The notes beneath the pieces are model-generated. The model made no database searches, was not told the origin of the DNA, and saw only the letters and a list, made by a program, of their open reading frames with translations. A program made the translations under genes and the position numbers. A stretch of 30,990 nt of DNA from Thermoleophilia bacterium (GTDB lineage: Bacteria > Actinomycetota > Thermoleophilia > Gaiellales > JAICJC01), in contig JAICJM010000023.1 of assembly GCA_025928435.1 (NCBI GenBank), forward strand, positions 1-30,990, in the 5' to 3' direction. The first letter of the stretch is position 1. Each line of letters opens with the position of its first letter. Of this stretch, positions 1 to 7,483 are shown piece by piece.

Positions 1-1157
1 AGGGGCACACACGAAACCCCGCCTGGTGGTCCGTCGCGGCCTTCGGCGTCATCGTCGCCGTCGCGCTCGCCATGCCGGCCATGGCGCGGGCCTCCGCGAT
101 CTCGGACCCGGACGACGTCCACGGCAAGCTGGACATTGCGAGCGTCACCCAGGAGCACGGGACGACCGGACCGGTCGTCCATACGATCACGACGTACGAG
201 CCCTGGAGCGGCCGGGCGATCAGCATCCGCCGCGGCTCGGCGTTCCTGATCGACTTCGACACGGCCGGCGGGACGCGCGCGGAGCGGTTCGCCATCGTCT
301 ACCGGAGCCACGGCATCCTGCGTGTCGCCGTCCTCACCCGCAACGGGCGCGAGCTCGGCTTCGGCACCGCGACGCGGCCGAGCCTGAAGTCGATCCGCGT
401 CTCGATCCCGCGCAAGCTGCTCGGGAAGCCGAACGGGTACCGCTGGCGGCTGTTCTCGGTCTACTTCGGCCCCGGGTGCCGCGCGGGGTGCGTCGACCGG
501 GCCCCGAACAGCGGCGAGGCGCTCCACGACCTGGTCGCGCCGGCGGTGACGTTCCCGAAGCCGGGCGTGCCGGCGTCGACCACGACGGCCGTCCGCTTCG
601 GCGTCATCGACAAGGGCCACTCCGGCCTTCAGACCTGGACGCTGCAGGGCCGGGACGTCGGCGACACGGCCTGGACGGACGTGGCCACCGGCTCGGCCAG
701 CGGCGACCAGTCCGTGGCCATCACCGCCGCGGAGGGTGACCGGCGCCAGTTCCAGGTCGTCGCCCGCGACGTCGCAGGAAACGTGTCGACGAGCCGCATC
801 CGGACGATCTCGTTCCCGTTCGATGACGGCAACGCCGGGATGACCTACGCCGGTACGTGGGCCACCAGCGGCGCCGACGCGCTCGACTACCTGGGCACGC
901 TCCACACGTCGAGCGATCCGGCCGCGACCGTGTCCTACACGTTCCAGGGGGCGTCGGTCTCGATCATCGGCCGCGGGTCGTGCGGCAATGCGTCCGTCGC
1001 GATCGACGGCGGAGCGGCGCAGCCCGTCGCCGAGCCCTGCGGCGGCGAGCATCGGGCGACCGTGTTCACGGCGGCGGTCGACCCGAACGCCCCGCACACC
1101 CTGGTGCTGTCGATCACGGGTGGGACGTTCGGCTTCGACGGGATCGTCGTTCGGTAG
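1..1157 (+). CDS. Secreted protein with C-terminal beta-sandwich domain, 5' partial
   Basis: The reading frame is open from the left edge with no start codon before residue GHTRNPAWW, so the gene begins outside the window. A hydrophobic stretch (SVAAFGVIVAVALAMPAMA) followed by small residues looks like a signal peptide, so export is likely. The centre (about bases 580-810) resembles an Ig/fibronectin-like fold ending in a VVARDVAGN-type strand common in actinobacterial surface proteins. The last ~110 residues start with FDDGNAGMTYAGTWATS and contain SYTFQGASVSIIGRG, a pattern I associate with jelly-roll modules of extracellular proteins. No catalytic motif is seen. Function beyond a secreted binding or structural protein is unknown. 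Confidence 0.75.
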   Translation, partial: GHTRNPAWWSVAAFGVIVAVALAMPAMARASAISDPDDVHGKLDIASVTQEHGTTGPVVHTITTYEPWSGRAISIRRGSAFLIDFDTAGGTRAERFAIVYRSHGILRVAVLTRNGRELGFGTATRPSLKSIRVSIPRKLLGKPNGYRWRLFSVYFGPGCRAGCVDRAPNSGEALHDLVAPAVTFPKPGVPASTTTAVRFGVIDKGHSGLQTWTLQGRDVGDTAWTDVATGSASGDQSVAITAAEGDRRQFQVVARDVAGNVSTSRIRTISFPFDDGNAGMTYAGTWATSGADALDYLGTLHTSSDPAATVSYTFQGASVSIIGRGSCGNASVAIDGGAAQPVAEPCGGEHRATVFTAAVDPNAPHTLVLSITGGTFGFDGIVVR

Positions 1158-1200
1158 GCGCGGTCGGGGTGGCGCCCGCGTCGGGCGCCGCCCCGGCCGC

Positions 1201-1206
1201 TAGAGT
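1201..1206 (+). promoter_or_regulatory. -10 box TAGAGT of the histidine kinase gene
   Basis: TAGAGT lies 6 bases before the GTG at 1213 and there is no purine-rich ribosome site. This fits a leaderless transcript starting at or next to the start codon and is the main reason for choosing that start. Confidence 0.5.
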
Positions 1207-1212
1207 GCGGTC

Positions 1213-2640
1213 GTGACAGGGCGTGGTGGCGGATCACGGCCGCCGTCCGCAGCTCTCCCGGGCGATCTCTCCGAGACGGTGCAGGCGGTCGCGATCGCGC
1301 GGGCGAGCGATGCGGTGATGGTCGAGGTGAGCGACGGGTTCTGCGTGCTCGTCGGGCGGCCCCGCGAGGAGATCCTCGGCCGCACGGCCGACCAGCTCGG
1401 CATCAGCGACCGGGCCCGCCTGGACTGGCTGATCGACCGCTTCCCCGAGCGTGGGCGCAGCCACCGCCAGCGGCGCGTCTTCGACACCCCCGACGGGCCG
1501 CGGTTGGCCGAGCTCGACATCCACGGGATCGAGCTGGGCGGCGAGCGCATGATCGTGTCCGTGATCAGCCCCGTGCCGGTCGACGGCCCTCACGGCGACG
1601 TCGAGGTGCTGGCGGCCGTGCTCGAGGCGGCGCCGCTGGGGATGGTGCTGTTCGGCCCCGACCTGCGGATCGCGCGCGTGAACCGGGCCGTCGAGCGGAT
1701 CGGGACGATCCGGCCCGAGCATCTGGGCATGCGGCTCCTGGACGCCTTCCCGACGGTGAGCGCGGACATCGTCGCGACGGTCGAGCACGTGTTCGCGGGC
1801 GGCGACCCGGTGGTCGGACTGGAGTCGACGGGCGTCGACGGCCGCGCGTACCTCCTGACGATGTTCCCCGTGCGCAACGCGGTGGACGAGGTCGAGCAGG
1901 TCGGCTGCATGTTCCTGGACGTGTCCGATCGCGTGTCCGCCGAGCGGGCGCTGGCCGACAGCGAGCAGCGCCGGCGCGAGATCCTGGCCACCATGCTCCA
2001 GGCCGAGGAGGTGGAGCGCAGCCGCATCGCCACCGAGCTCCACGACGACACCGTCCAGGTGATGGCGGCGTCGCTGATGGCGCTCGACCGCGCAGCGCTG
2101 GTCGCGACCAAGGCCGGCAGCGACCGTCTCGCGGCGGCGCTCGGCGTCGCGCGGGCGACGCTCGAGGAGGCGACCGAGCGGACGCGGCGGCTGATGTTCG
2201 AGCTGCGGCCGGCCGTCCTGCACGACCACGGGCTGGTCGCGGCGATGCGGCTGCTGGCAGGCCAGATCGCCCAGGAGGTGGGGGCGACGAGCGAGGTGAG
2301 CGGCCCGTCCGGGCGCTACGACCTGGCCGTCGAGGAGCTTGTCTACCGCTCCGCCCAGGAGGCGCTCGCGAACGTACGCAAGCACGCCCGCGCGAGCCGG
2401 ATCACCGTTCGCATGGCCGAGCACGACGGCGTCCTCGTGGGCGAGGTCGCCGACGACGGGCGCGGGTTCGACGTCGACGACGTGCGCTCGCGGCCCGGAG
2501 CGGCGCTGCACATGGGGCTCGACAGCATGGTCGAGCGGGTGCGGGCCGCGGGCGGCGAGGTCACGATCGACTCGGAACCGGGCGCCGGGACGCGGGTGCG
2601 CTTCGCCGTCCCGACCGTCCCCGAGCCTCCGCGGGCGTAG
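1213..2640 (+). CDS. PAS-domain sensor histidine kinase, NarL/DegS type (HisKA_3)
   Basis: A soluble 475-residue kinase. Two PAS-like regions (about 25-125 and 130-245) precede the dimerisation and phosphoacceptor helix RSRIATELHDDTVQ, with the phosphorylated His at residue 277, characteristic of the HisKA_3 family. The ATPase domain has an N-box-like EALANVRKHA and the G1 motif DDGRGFD, and ends at a normal length. No transmembrane segment is visible, so it should sense a cytoplasmic signal through PAS. The usual partner, a LuxR/NarL-type response regulator, is not adjacent (the next gene is a 66-residue unknown), so it is an orphan here. The GTG start is supported by the TAGAGT box 6 bases upstream. 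Signal and target are unknown. Confidence 0.9.
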   Translation: MTGRGGGSRPPSAALPGDLSETVQAVAIARASDAVMVEVSDGFCVLVGRPREEILGRTADQLGISDRARLDWLIDRFPERGRSHRQRRVFDTPDGPRLAELDIHGIELGGERMIVSVISPVPVDGPHGDVEVLAAVLEAAPLGMVLFGPDLRIARVNRAVERIGTIRPEHLGMRLLDAFPTVSADIVATVEHVFAGGDPVVGLESTGVDGRAYLLTMFPVRNAVDEVEQVGCMFLDVSDRVSAERALADSEQRRREILATMLQAEEVERSRIATELHDDTVQVMAASLMALDRAALVATKAGSDRLAAALGVARATLEEATERTRRLMFELRPAVLHDHGLVAAMRLLAGQIAQEVGATSEVSGPSGRYDLAVEELVYRSAQEALANVRKHARASRITVRMAEHDGVLVGEVADDGRGFDVDDVRSRPGAALHMGLDSMVERVRAAGGEVTIDSEPGAGTRVRFAVPTVPEPPRA

Positions 2641-2669
2641 CGGCCTGCCTCCGAAGGGTGGGAGCGGCT

Positions 2670-2685
2670 CCCCCGAACGCGGGGG
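2670..2685 (+). terminator. Possible hairpin after the histidine kinase gene
   Basis: CCCCCG and CGGGGG form a perfect 6-bp stem around the loop AACG, 30 bases after the kinase stop. No T-run follows, so a terminator role is only suggested. A second short palindrome, GGGAGC-G-GCTCCC, lies just before it and overlaps it. Confidence 0.35.
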
Positions 2686-2741
2686 GTTCGTCTACGGCGT
2701 TTGGCGGGAACGTTTCGGACGGACCCGCCGATTACCAGGGT

Positions 2742-2942
2742 ATGAGCGCCGAGCGCACCCCACCACCGATCCTCGCGTACGAGACCCAGGCCCGCTACGG
2801 GCCGGGCGAAGCGTGGATCACCCTCGACGTGAGCGTCTCGCACGCGCTCGCCGTCGACGAGGCGTTCTTCCGCCGCGACCCGTGGGGGCGCAAGCCGACC
2901 GAGGTGCGCGTGCGCTCCATCGTGCAGCCCAAGTCCGACTAG
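2742..2942 (+). CDS. Small unknown protein, 66 residues
   Basis: Starts MSAERTPPPILAYETQARYG and ends VRSIVQPKSD. The frame is open further upstream to an ATG at 2658, but that start would fall in the hairpin region; the ATG at 2742 follows ATTACCAGGGT, a weak version of the TAnnnT-start pattern used elsewhere here. No signal peptide, membrane segment or cysteine is present. Composition and codon use look like a real gene. I do not recognise the family. Confidence 0.5.
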   Translation: MSAERTPPPILAYETQARYGPGEAWITLDVSVSHALAVDEAFFRRDPWGRKPTEVRVRSIVQPKSD

Positions 2943-2975
2943 GTCCGCGTCACAGCCGCTGCCGCCGCGGCGACC

Positions 2976-2981
2976 TACCCT
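2976..2981 (+). promoter_or_regulatory. -10 box TACCCT of the molybdoprotein gene
   Basis: TACCCT ends 7 bases before the GTG at 2989, as expected for a leaderless transcript. It also supports this GTG over neighbouring out-of-frame GTGs. Confidence 0.45.
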
Positions 2982-2988
2982 GGAGTGC

Positions 2989-3951
2989 GTGCGGCGGCGC
3001 GTCGACTTGTGGCTTCTGGGAACGGCGCTCGCGGCCGCGTTCGCCACGGGCCTCGCCGGCCTGTGGGTGAGCGAGCGGCACGCGGGGCTGGTGGTGTGGG
3101 CGCACGACGCCGCCGGGATGGTCGTGATCGCGCTCGCCTGGTCGAAGCTCGGCGTGATCCGGCGCGGCCTCCGGCGGCGGTGGCCGCAGGTGGGCGGCTC
3201 GCTGGCGGCCGCGGCCTGCGCCGTCGGGCTGCTGGGTTCCGGGGTCGCCCACTCGGCCGGCCTCCACGATCTCGGGCCGCTCACCGCGCTCGGCTGGCAC
3301 ATCGCGTTCGCGCTCGCGCTCGCACCGCTCGTCGTCGCGCACCTGACGACCCGGCCGGTGCGGCTGCGCCGCGGCGACTTGAACCGCGCGGCGTTCCTGC
3401 GGCTGGCCGCGTTCACGGCCGCCGGCGTTGCCGCCAAGGCCGCCTTCGACCGCTCGCTCGGCGCGAGCAGGGCGGCGACCGGCTCGCTCGAGCAGGCCCG
3501 GCCGGCGCCGACCGTGTGGTTCGAGGACTCGACGCCGCGGATCGACCCGGGCGCGTGGCGGATCGACGTCGGCGGCCGCCCGCTCGGCCTGGCCGACCTC
3601 GCCCGGCTGCCGCAGCACGAGTGGACGTGCACGCTCGACTGCACGAGCGGCTGGTACGCGCGCAACCGCTGGAGAGGCGTGCGTCTGGTGGATCTGCCGC
3701 TCGCGCTGCCGCAGGGGACGGGCAGCGTCGAGGTGCGCTCGGCGACGGGCTACGCCCGCCGGTTCGACCTCGGGAGCCTCCCCGGGCTGCTGCTCGCGAC
3801 CCATCTCGACGGCGCCCCCCTCGACCCGGGCAACGGCGCGCCCGTGCGGCTGGTTGCGTCCGGCCGGCGCGGGTTCTGGTGGGTGAAGTGGGTCACCTCG
3901 GTGCGCCCGAGCGGCCGGCCGCCGTGGTGGCAGTCGCCGTTCCCGCTCTAA
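2989..3951 (+). CDS. Membrane-anchored sulfite-oxidase-family molybdopterin oxidoreductase
   Basis: A 320-residue protein in two parts. Residues about 7-122 hold four hydrophobic helices with histidines at 39, 88, 93, 104 and 118, which could bind heme b like the YedZ partner of YedY. Residues about 175-320 are a short sulfite-oxidase-type molybdenum cofactor domain: WTCTLDCTSGWY followed by RNRWRGVRLVDL matches the family motif in which a Cys ligates Mo (probably Cys218, Cys214 being the alternative). The C-terminus GFWWVKWVTSV is also typical. The dimerisation domain of true sulfite oxidase is absent. It is probably an electron-transfer oxidoreductase at the membrane; substrate unknown. There is no classical twin-arginine signal, although the protein begins MRRR. 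Confidence 0.8.
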   Translation: MRRRVDLWLLGTALAAAFATGLAGLWVSERHAGLVVWAHDAAGMVVIALAWSKLGVIRRGLRRRWPQVGGSLAAAACAVGLLGSGVAHSAGLHDLGPLTALGWHIAFALALAPLVVAHLTTRPVRLRRGDLNRAAFLRLAAFTAAGVAAKAAFDRSLGASRAATGSLEQARPAPTVWFEDSTPRIDPGAWRIDVGGRPLGLADLARLPQHEWTCTLDCTSGWYARNRWRGVRLVDLPLALPQGTGSVEVRSATGYARRFDLGSLPGLLLATHLDGAPLDPGNGAPVRLVASGRRGFWWVKWVTSVRPSGRPPWWQSPFPL

Positions 3952-4015
3952 CGTGGGGAAACCCATGGCCCGGATGAAGTCACGAGTTTGCGGTACCACG
4001 AAGGGCCGGCGTGCC

Positions 4016-4021
4016 TACCAT
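4016..4021 (+). promoter_or_regulatory. -10 box TACCAT of a small gene
   Basis: TACCAT lies 6 bases before the ATG at 4028. It selects this start over an in-frame ATG at 3953. Confidence 0.5.
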
Positions 4022-4027
4022 TCGGGT

Positions 4028-4240
4028 ATGGCCTCCGACGAACTCGAGGCGGCGGCGAACCGGGCGTTCGACGAGGCGCTCGACCGCATGGGCGCCGACG
4101 TCTGCGTCTGGTCGGTCGACCTGGCGATCGACGGCATCGCGGCCGACCTGGGGGCGGACGCGGCCGACGAGGCGCGGGTGCGGGTGCTCCTGCGCGAGCG
4201 GTTCGGCCTCGCGGTTGATCCCGCCGATCGCGCGGGCTAG
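4028..4240 (+). CDS. Small acidic unknown protein, 70 residues
   Basis: Begins MASDELEAAANRAFDEALDR and is rich in Ala, Asp and Glu, predicted to be mostly helical, with one Cys (ADVCVW). The start is set by the TACCAT box. It lies 17 bases before the next gene, which has its own TAGCAT box, so the two may be separately transcribed. I do not recognise the family. Confidence 0.55.
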   Translation: MASDELEAAANRAFDEALDRMGADVCVWSVDLAIDGIAADLGADAADEARVRVLLRERFGLAVDPADRAG

Positions 4241-4244
4241 CGGC

Positions 4245-4250
4245 TAGCAT
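4245..4250 (+). promoter_or_regulatory. -10 box TAGCAT of the 207-residue unknown gene
   Basis: TAGCAT ends 7 bases before the ATG at 4258, with no Shine-Dalgarno sequence between. Confidence 0.45.
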
Positions 4251-4257
4251 CGCGCCG

Positions 4258-4881
4258 ATGAACGACGAGCCGCCTTCGGACATCGATACCTGGGCGCAGG
4301 CGCACGGCTTCACGCCGTCGGACGACCAGATCGGAGGCGCCACCCAGCTGCTCGACCTCGGTATCCTGGACACGACGGATGCCGCCTACCGCGGCCCGGT
4401 CGACGGCCACGAGGCCGTGCTGGCCGAGTTCTCGGTCGGCTCGCCCGACTGGTCGGAGGCGTTCGGCGGCGGAGGGGTCGACTCGACCGGGTTCACGGTC
4501 TTCCTGCTCTTCGTCGACGCGACCCGCTGGCCGCGGCTGACCGTGCACCCGAGCGCCTTCTCGGAGCAGGACTGGGCCCGCCGCCTGCTCCGCGCCGACC
4601 GGCGCGTGCACACGTCGTCGCCGGGCATGGACGAGCGCTACCGCATCGTCGCCGCCCGGGGAATCCCGGACGAGCAGCTCGAGACCGTCTTCACGCCCGA
4701 GCTGACCGAGTGGTGGGTCTCGCAGGATCCCGAGGTGCTCCTGGACATCGAGGATCACGGGAAGGAGGGCGGCTTCCTCACGGTTGCCCGGCTGGGCATG
4801 GGCATCGGCGACGAGGCGCTCTCGCGCCTGCAGGCCCAGACGGCCCACCTGCTGAAGGCGTTCTTCCCGGCCCAGCCCTAG
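4258..4881 (+). CDS. Unknown soluble protein, 207 residues
   Basis: Starts MNDEPPSDIDTWAQAHGF. A central strand-rich part (GFTVFLLFVDATRWPRLTVHP) is followed by an alternating helical part ending HLLKAFFPAQP. There is no signal peptide, membrane segment or recognisable catalytic motif. The pattern 'short hydrophobic strands, PRLTVHPSAFSE, then a statement of fractional values' recalls uncharacterised actinobacterial proteins, but I cannot name a family. It ends facing the ammonia-lyase-like gene, with 26 bases between the two stops. Confidence 0.65.
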   Translation: MNDEPPSDIDTWAQAHGFTPSDDQIGGATQLLDLGILDTTDAAYRGPVDGHEAVLAEFSVGSPDWSEAFGGGGVDSTGFTVFLLFVDATRWPRLTVHPSAFSEQDWARRLLRADRRVHTSSPGMDERYRIVAARGIPDEQLETVFTPELTEWWVSQDPEVLLDIEDHGKEGGFLTVARLGMGIGDEALSRLQAQTAHLLKAFFPAQP

Positions 4882-4895
4882 GGCGGGCGGGCCTT

Positions 4896-4932
4896 GGAAT
4901 CGATCGTCTAGCCGGGGCCTGGCCCCGATTCC
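4896..4932. terminator. Nested hairpin between convergent genes
   Basis: GGAATCG (4896-4902) pairs with CGATTCC (4926-4932), enclosing the perfect palindrome GGGGCC-T-GGCCCC (4914-4926). It sits where the + strand 207-residue gene and the - strand six-gene operon end, and overlaps the last codons of the lyase-like gene. It could stop transcription from both sides; there is no clear T-run. Confidence 0.4.
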
Positions 4933-6386
4933 AGCGCGGCTTCCAGCGGCGAGAGGTCGGCGAGCGGGGGCTCGCCGGGTCGGCGGCGGGGGGCGTGGGC
5001 GCGGACCAGGTCGTAGGCGCGGCGGGTGCCCACGCCGAGCTCGCCGGCGCGGTCGCGCAGGTCGACGGCCTGGGCGGCCAGGTAGAGCTCGACGGCCGCC
5101 ACGTAGCGGCCAAGCCGGGTCATCTCCTCGACGCGGCGGGCGGCCACCGGTGTCGGGATGACGCGGTCCTCGATCCCCTCGGCCGTCGACGAGGTGGAGA
5201 GCTCGAGCGTCGCGGGATGCGCCAGCAGCCGGGCCTCGGCCGCGGCCGCGTTCGCGCCGTAGACGACGATGGCGAGGCCGTCCTGGCTGGTGGCGTCGTC
5301 GTCGCGCAGCCCGGTGGGGAGGCCGCTGAAGGCGGAGTAGACCAGCTTGTTCGCGCGTTCGCACGAGGCGGTGATGACGTGCGCGAGCGCGAGCCGCACG
5401 TAGTCGAGGGTGATCCCGTACGGCACCGAGTCGAAGTTCCCGGTCGAGAGCGCCCGGCCGTCCGGCGTGATGCAGGGGTTGTCGTGCGAGGAGGCGAGCT
5501 CGGCCTCGACGATCGCGCGGGAGTGGGCGAGGGCGGTGCGGGCGGCTGCGTGCGTCTGGGGCACGACCCGCATCGTCAGCGGATCCTGCAGGTGACGGTG
5601 GAGCGTGCCCGAGAGCAGGCTGCCGCCGGCCAGCAGCGCCTGGAGCCGCCCTATCTGCTCCGGGATGCCCGGCACCGGGCGGGCGTCGCCGACGGCGGGG
5701 TCGAGTGCCTGCACGTTCCCGAGCATGCCCTCGAACGTGAGCGCCGCCGCCTCGTCGAAGCGGTCGAGCAGGCCGCCGACGCCGACCAGCGCGAGCGCCG
5801 ACCAGCCGAGCGAGAAGCCGTTTGAGTTCACGAAGGCAAGCGCCTCCTTCGCCGTCGGCTCCCAGGGCTCCAGCCCGAGCCGGCCCAGCTCCTGCGCCCA
5901 CTCGCCGTCGCCCGTGAGCGCGGCCGCGAGGTCGGCCAGCGGGCCGAGATCTGACTGGCCCAGCGACCCGGTCGTGCGCACGCGCGGGACGAGGCCGGCG
6001 TTCAGGGCGCCGACCAGGTGGTCGGCCAGCTCGGTGCGGACGCCCGAGCGGCCGCGGGCGAAGCCCGCCACCTGCGCCAGCATCACCGCCCGCACGACCG
6101 GCTCGGCCACGTCGGGGCCGGTGCCGGTGCGATGCGAGAGCAGCATCAGGCGGTTGAACGGGAGCTGCTCACCGCCGGTCGCGACCGCCACGCGCTTGAG
6201 CGCCCCGACGCCCGTCGTCAGCCCGTAGACGCGCTCCCCGCGGGCCAGTAGCCCGTCCGTCGCGTCGCGCGCGGCGGCGATCCGGGCCCGGGCGGCGTCC
6301 GCGAGTTGCACCGGCCGCCGGCGCAGGGCGACGTCGGCGACGTCGTCGAGCGCGAGGCTCGCATCGAGCAGGAGCGGTTCCGTCAC
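4908..6386 (-). CDS. Aromatic amino acid ammonia-lyase homologue lacking the MIO triad
   Basis: 492 residues with the HAL/PAL fold throughout: YGLTTGVG (Tyr54), LSHRTG, AKEALAFVNSN, the STGNFDSVP loop, QDPLTMR and GIEDRV. In true family members Ala-Ser-Gly within GSVGASGDLAPLA cyclises to the MIO electrophile. Here the segment reads GSLGQSDLGPLA: Gln144-Ser145-Asp146, one residue shorter, so MIO cannot form in the usual way. The Tyr of HAL's QDPYSLR is Leu. The other conserved residues remain, arguing for an active enzyme with different chemistry rather than a decaying gene. The GTG start overlaps the stop of the enolase-family gene (GTGA). A lyase acting on a substrate whose amine is already a good leaving group, such as a trimethylammonium group, is my inference. 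Confidence 0.85.
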   Translation of the reverse strand: MTEPLLLDASLALDDVADVALRRRPVQLADAARARIAAARDATDGLLARGERVYGLTTGVGALKRVAVATGGEQLPFNRLMLLSHRTGTGPDVAEPVVRAVMLAQVAGFARGRSGVRTELADHLVGALNAGLVPRVRTTGSLGQSDLGPLADLAAALTGDGEWAQELGRLGLEPWEPTAKEALAFVNSNGFSLGWSALALVGVGGLLDRFDEAAALTFEGMLGNVQALDPAVGDARPVPGIPEQIGRLQALLAGGSLLSGTLHRHLQDPLTMRVVPQTHAAARTALAHSRAIVEAELASSHDNPCITPDGRALSTGNFDSVPYGITLDYVRLALAHVITASCERANKLVYSAFSGLPTGLRDDDATSQDGLAIVVYGANAAAAEARLLAHPATLELSTSSTAEGIEDRVIPTPVAARRVEEMTRLGRYVAAVELYLAAQAVDLRDRAGELGVGTRRAYDLVRAHAPRRRPGEPPLADLSPLEAALESGPGPG

Positions 6387-7483
6387 GACGCCCGGAAGAA
6401 CGGCTCGCCGAGGTCGGCCTCACGCACCTCGACGCCGAGCCCGGGCGCGGAGGGCGCCGCCATCCGCCCGCCGGCGTGGGCCGGGAGCCCGTCGGCGTTC
6501 GCGACGGTGACCCAGTCGGTGAAGTCGACGGTGTGGAGCCGGTGCGGCTCGGGGGTCGAGAGCGAGAGATGGAGCATGGCGGCGGTGTCGATCGTAGCCC
6601 CGCCCGTGTCCTCGACGGTGACGGTCATGCCGAGCTCCACGGCGACGTCGCGCAGCGTGGCGGCGCGGGTGACGCCGCCGACGCGCGCGATCTTGATCGT
6701 CACGCCGTCCGCGATGCCCTCGCGCCCGGCCCGGACGAGCGCCGGCAGCGCGTCGATCGACTCGTCGAGGATGAGGGGGTGGGGGCAGTGCGGCCGCACC
6801 GCCGCGCACTCCTCGAGCGTCGCGCACGGCTGCTCGAGCGTGTACGTGTGGCCGGCCGTGGCGAGCAGGAAGCGGCGGGCCGCGGCCGTCGTCCAGCCGC
6901 CGTTCGCATCGGCGAAGAGGACGACGTCGGGGCCGACCGCGTCGCGGACGGCCGCCAGTCGTCGTGCATCCGTCCGGGGATCGCCTCCGACCTTCACTTG
7001 CAGCCGCCGGTAGCCGTCCGACGCGTAGCGGCGGGCCAGTCCGGCCGCGGCGCCGGGCTCGGCCGGCGGCAGCGAGCGGTACAGGTCGACCGCCTCGCCG
7101 AAGCGGCCGCCGAGCGCCTCGCAGAGCGGCTGGCCGCGGAAGCGGGCCGCGGCGTCCCAGCACGCCATGTCGAGCGCCGACTTCACGTAGGGCTGGCCGC
7201 GCATGGCGGAGTCCATCCGCCGCACCAGCCGGCGCGGCTGGCACGGATCGGCGCCGAGGACGTTCGGCGCCAGATCGGCGATCCCGGCCCGCGCCCCGGA
7301 CGCGAACGCGTCGGCGTAGAACGCGCCCAGCGGCGCCATCTCACCCCAGCCGGTGACGCCCGCATCCGTGTCGACGGCGACGATCAGCGAGTCGAACCCC
7401 TCGGCCGACCCGCCCGCGGTCGAGTAGGTGCCGTCGGCGAACGGCTGCTGCTGCCGGAACGCCCGGACCGCCGTGATCTTCAA
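6383..7483 (-). CDS. Enolase-superfamily racemase/epimerase, hydroxyproline-betaine epimerase-like
   Basis: A 366-residue member of the muconate-lactonising/racemase subgroup. An N-terminal capping domain (MKITAVRAFRQ) precedes the barrel with Lys164 (LQVKVGG), metal ligands Asp192 (FADANGG), Glu217 (TLEQPC) and Asp240 (LILDES), and Lys264 (TIKIARVGG). The stretch around LEQPCATLEECAAVR closely recalls 4-hydroxyproline-betaine 2-epimerase (HpbD) and cis-3-hydroxyproline dehydratase, whose catalytic residues have nearly the same numbering. It would abstract a proton alpha to a carboxylate. The start is a TTG overlapping the upstream TGA (ATTGA); its own stop overlaps the lyase-like gene. A betaine substrate fits the MttB-type neighbour but is an inference; dipeptide or other amino-acid racemase activity is possible. 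Confidence 0.85.
   Translation of the reverse strand: MKITAVRAFRQQQPFADGTYSTAGGSAEGFDSLIVAVDTDAGVTGWGEMAPLGAFYADAFASGARAGIADLAPNVLGADPCQPRRLVRRMDSAMRGQPYVKSALDMACWDAAARFRGQPLCEALGGRFGEAVDLYRSLPPAEPGAAAGLARRYASDGYRRLQVKVGGDPRTDARRLAAVRDAVGPDVVLFADANGGWTTAAARRFLLATAGHTYTLEQPCATLEECAAVRPHCPHPLILDESIDALPALVRAGREGIADGVTIKIARVGGVTRAATLRDVAVELGMTVTVEDTGGATIDTAAMLHLSLSTPEPHRLHTVDFTDWVTVANADGLPAHAGGRMAAPSAPGLGVEVREADLGEPFFRAS

Noticed and set aside
4908..6386. Calling this gene histidine ammonia-lyase (hutH)
   Set aside because: The MIO triad and the catalytic Tyr of the QDPY motif are missing and no other hut gene is near.
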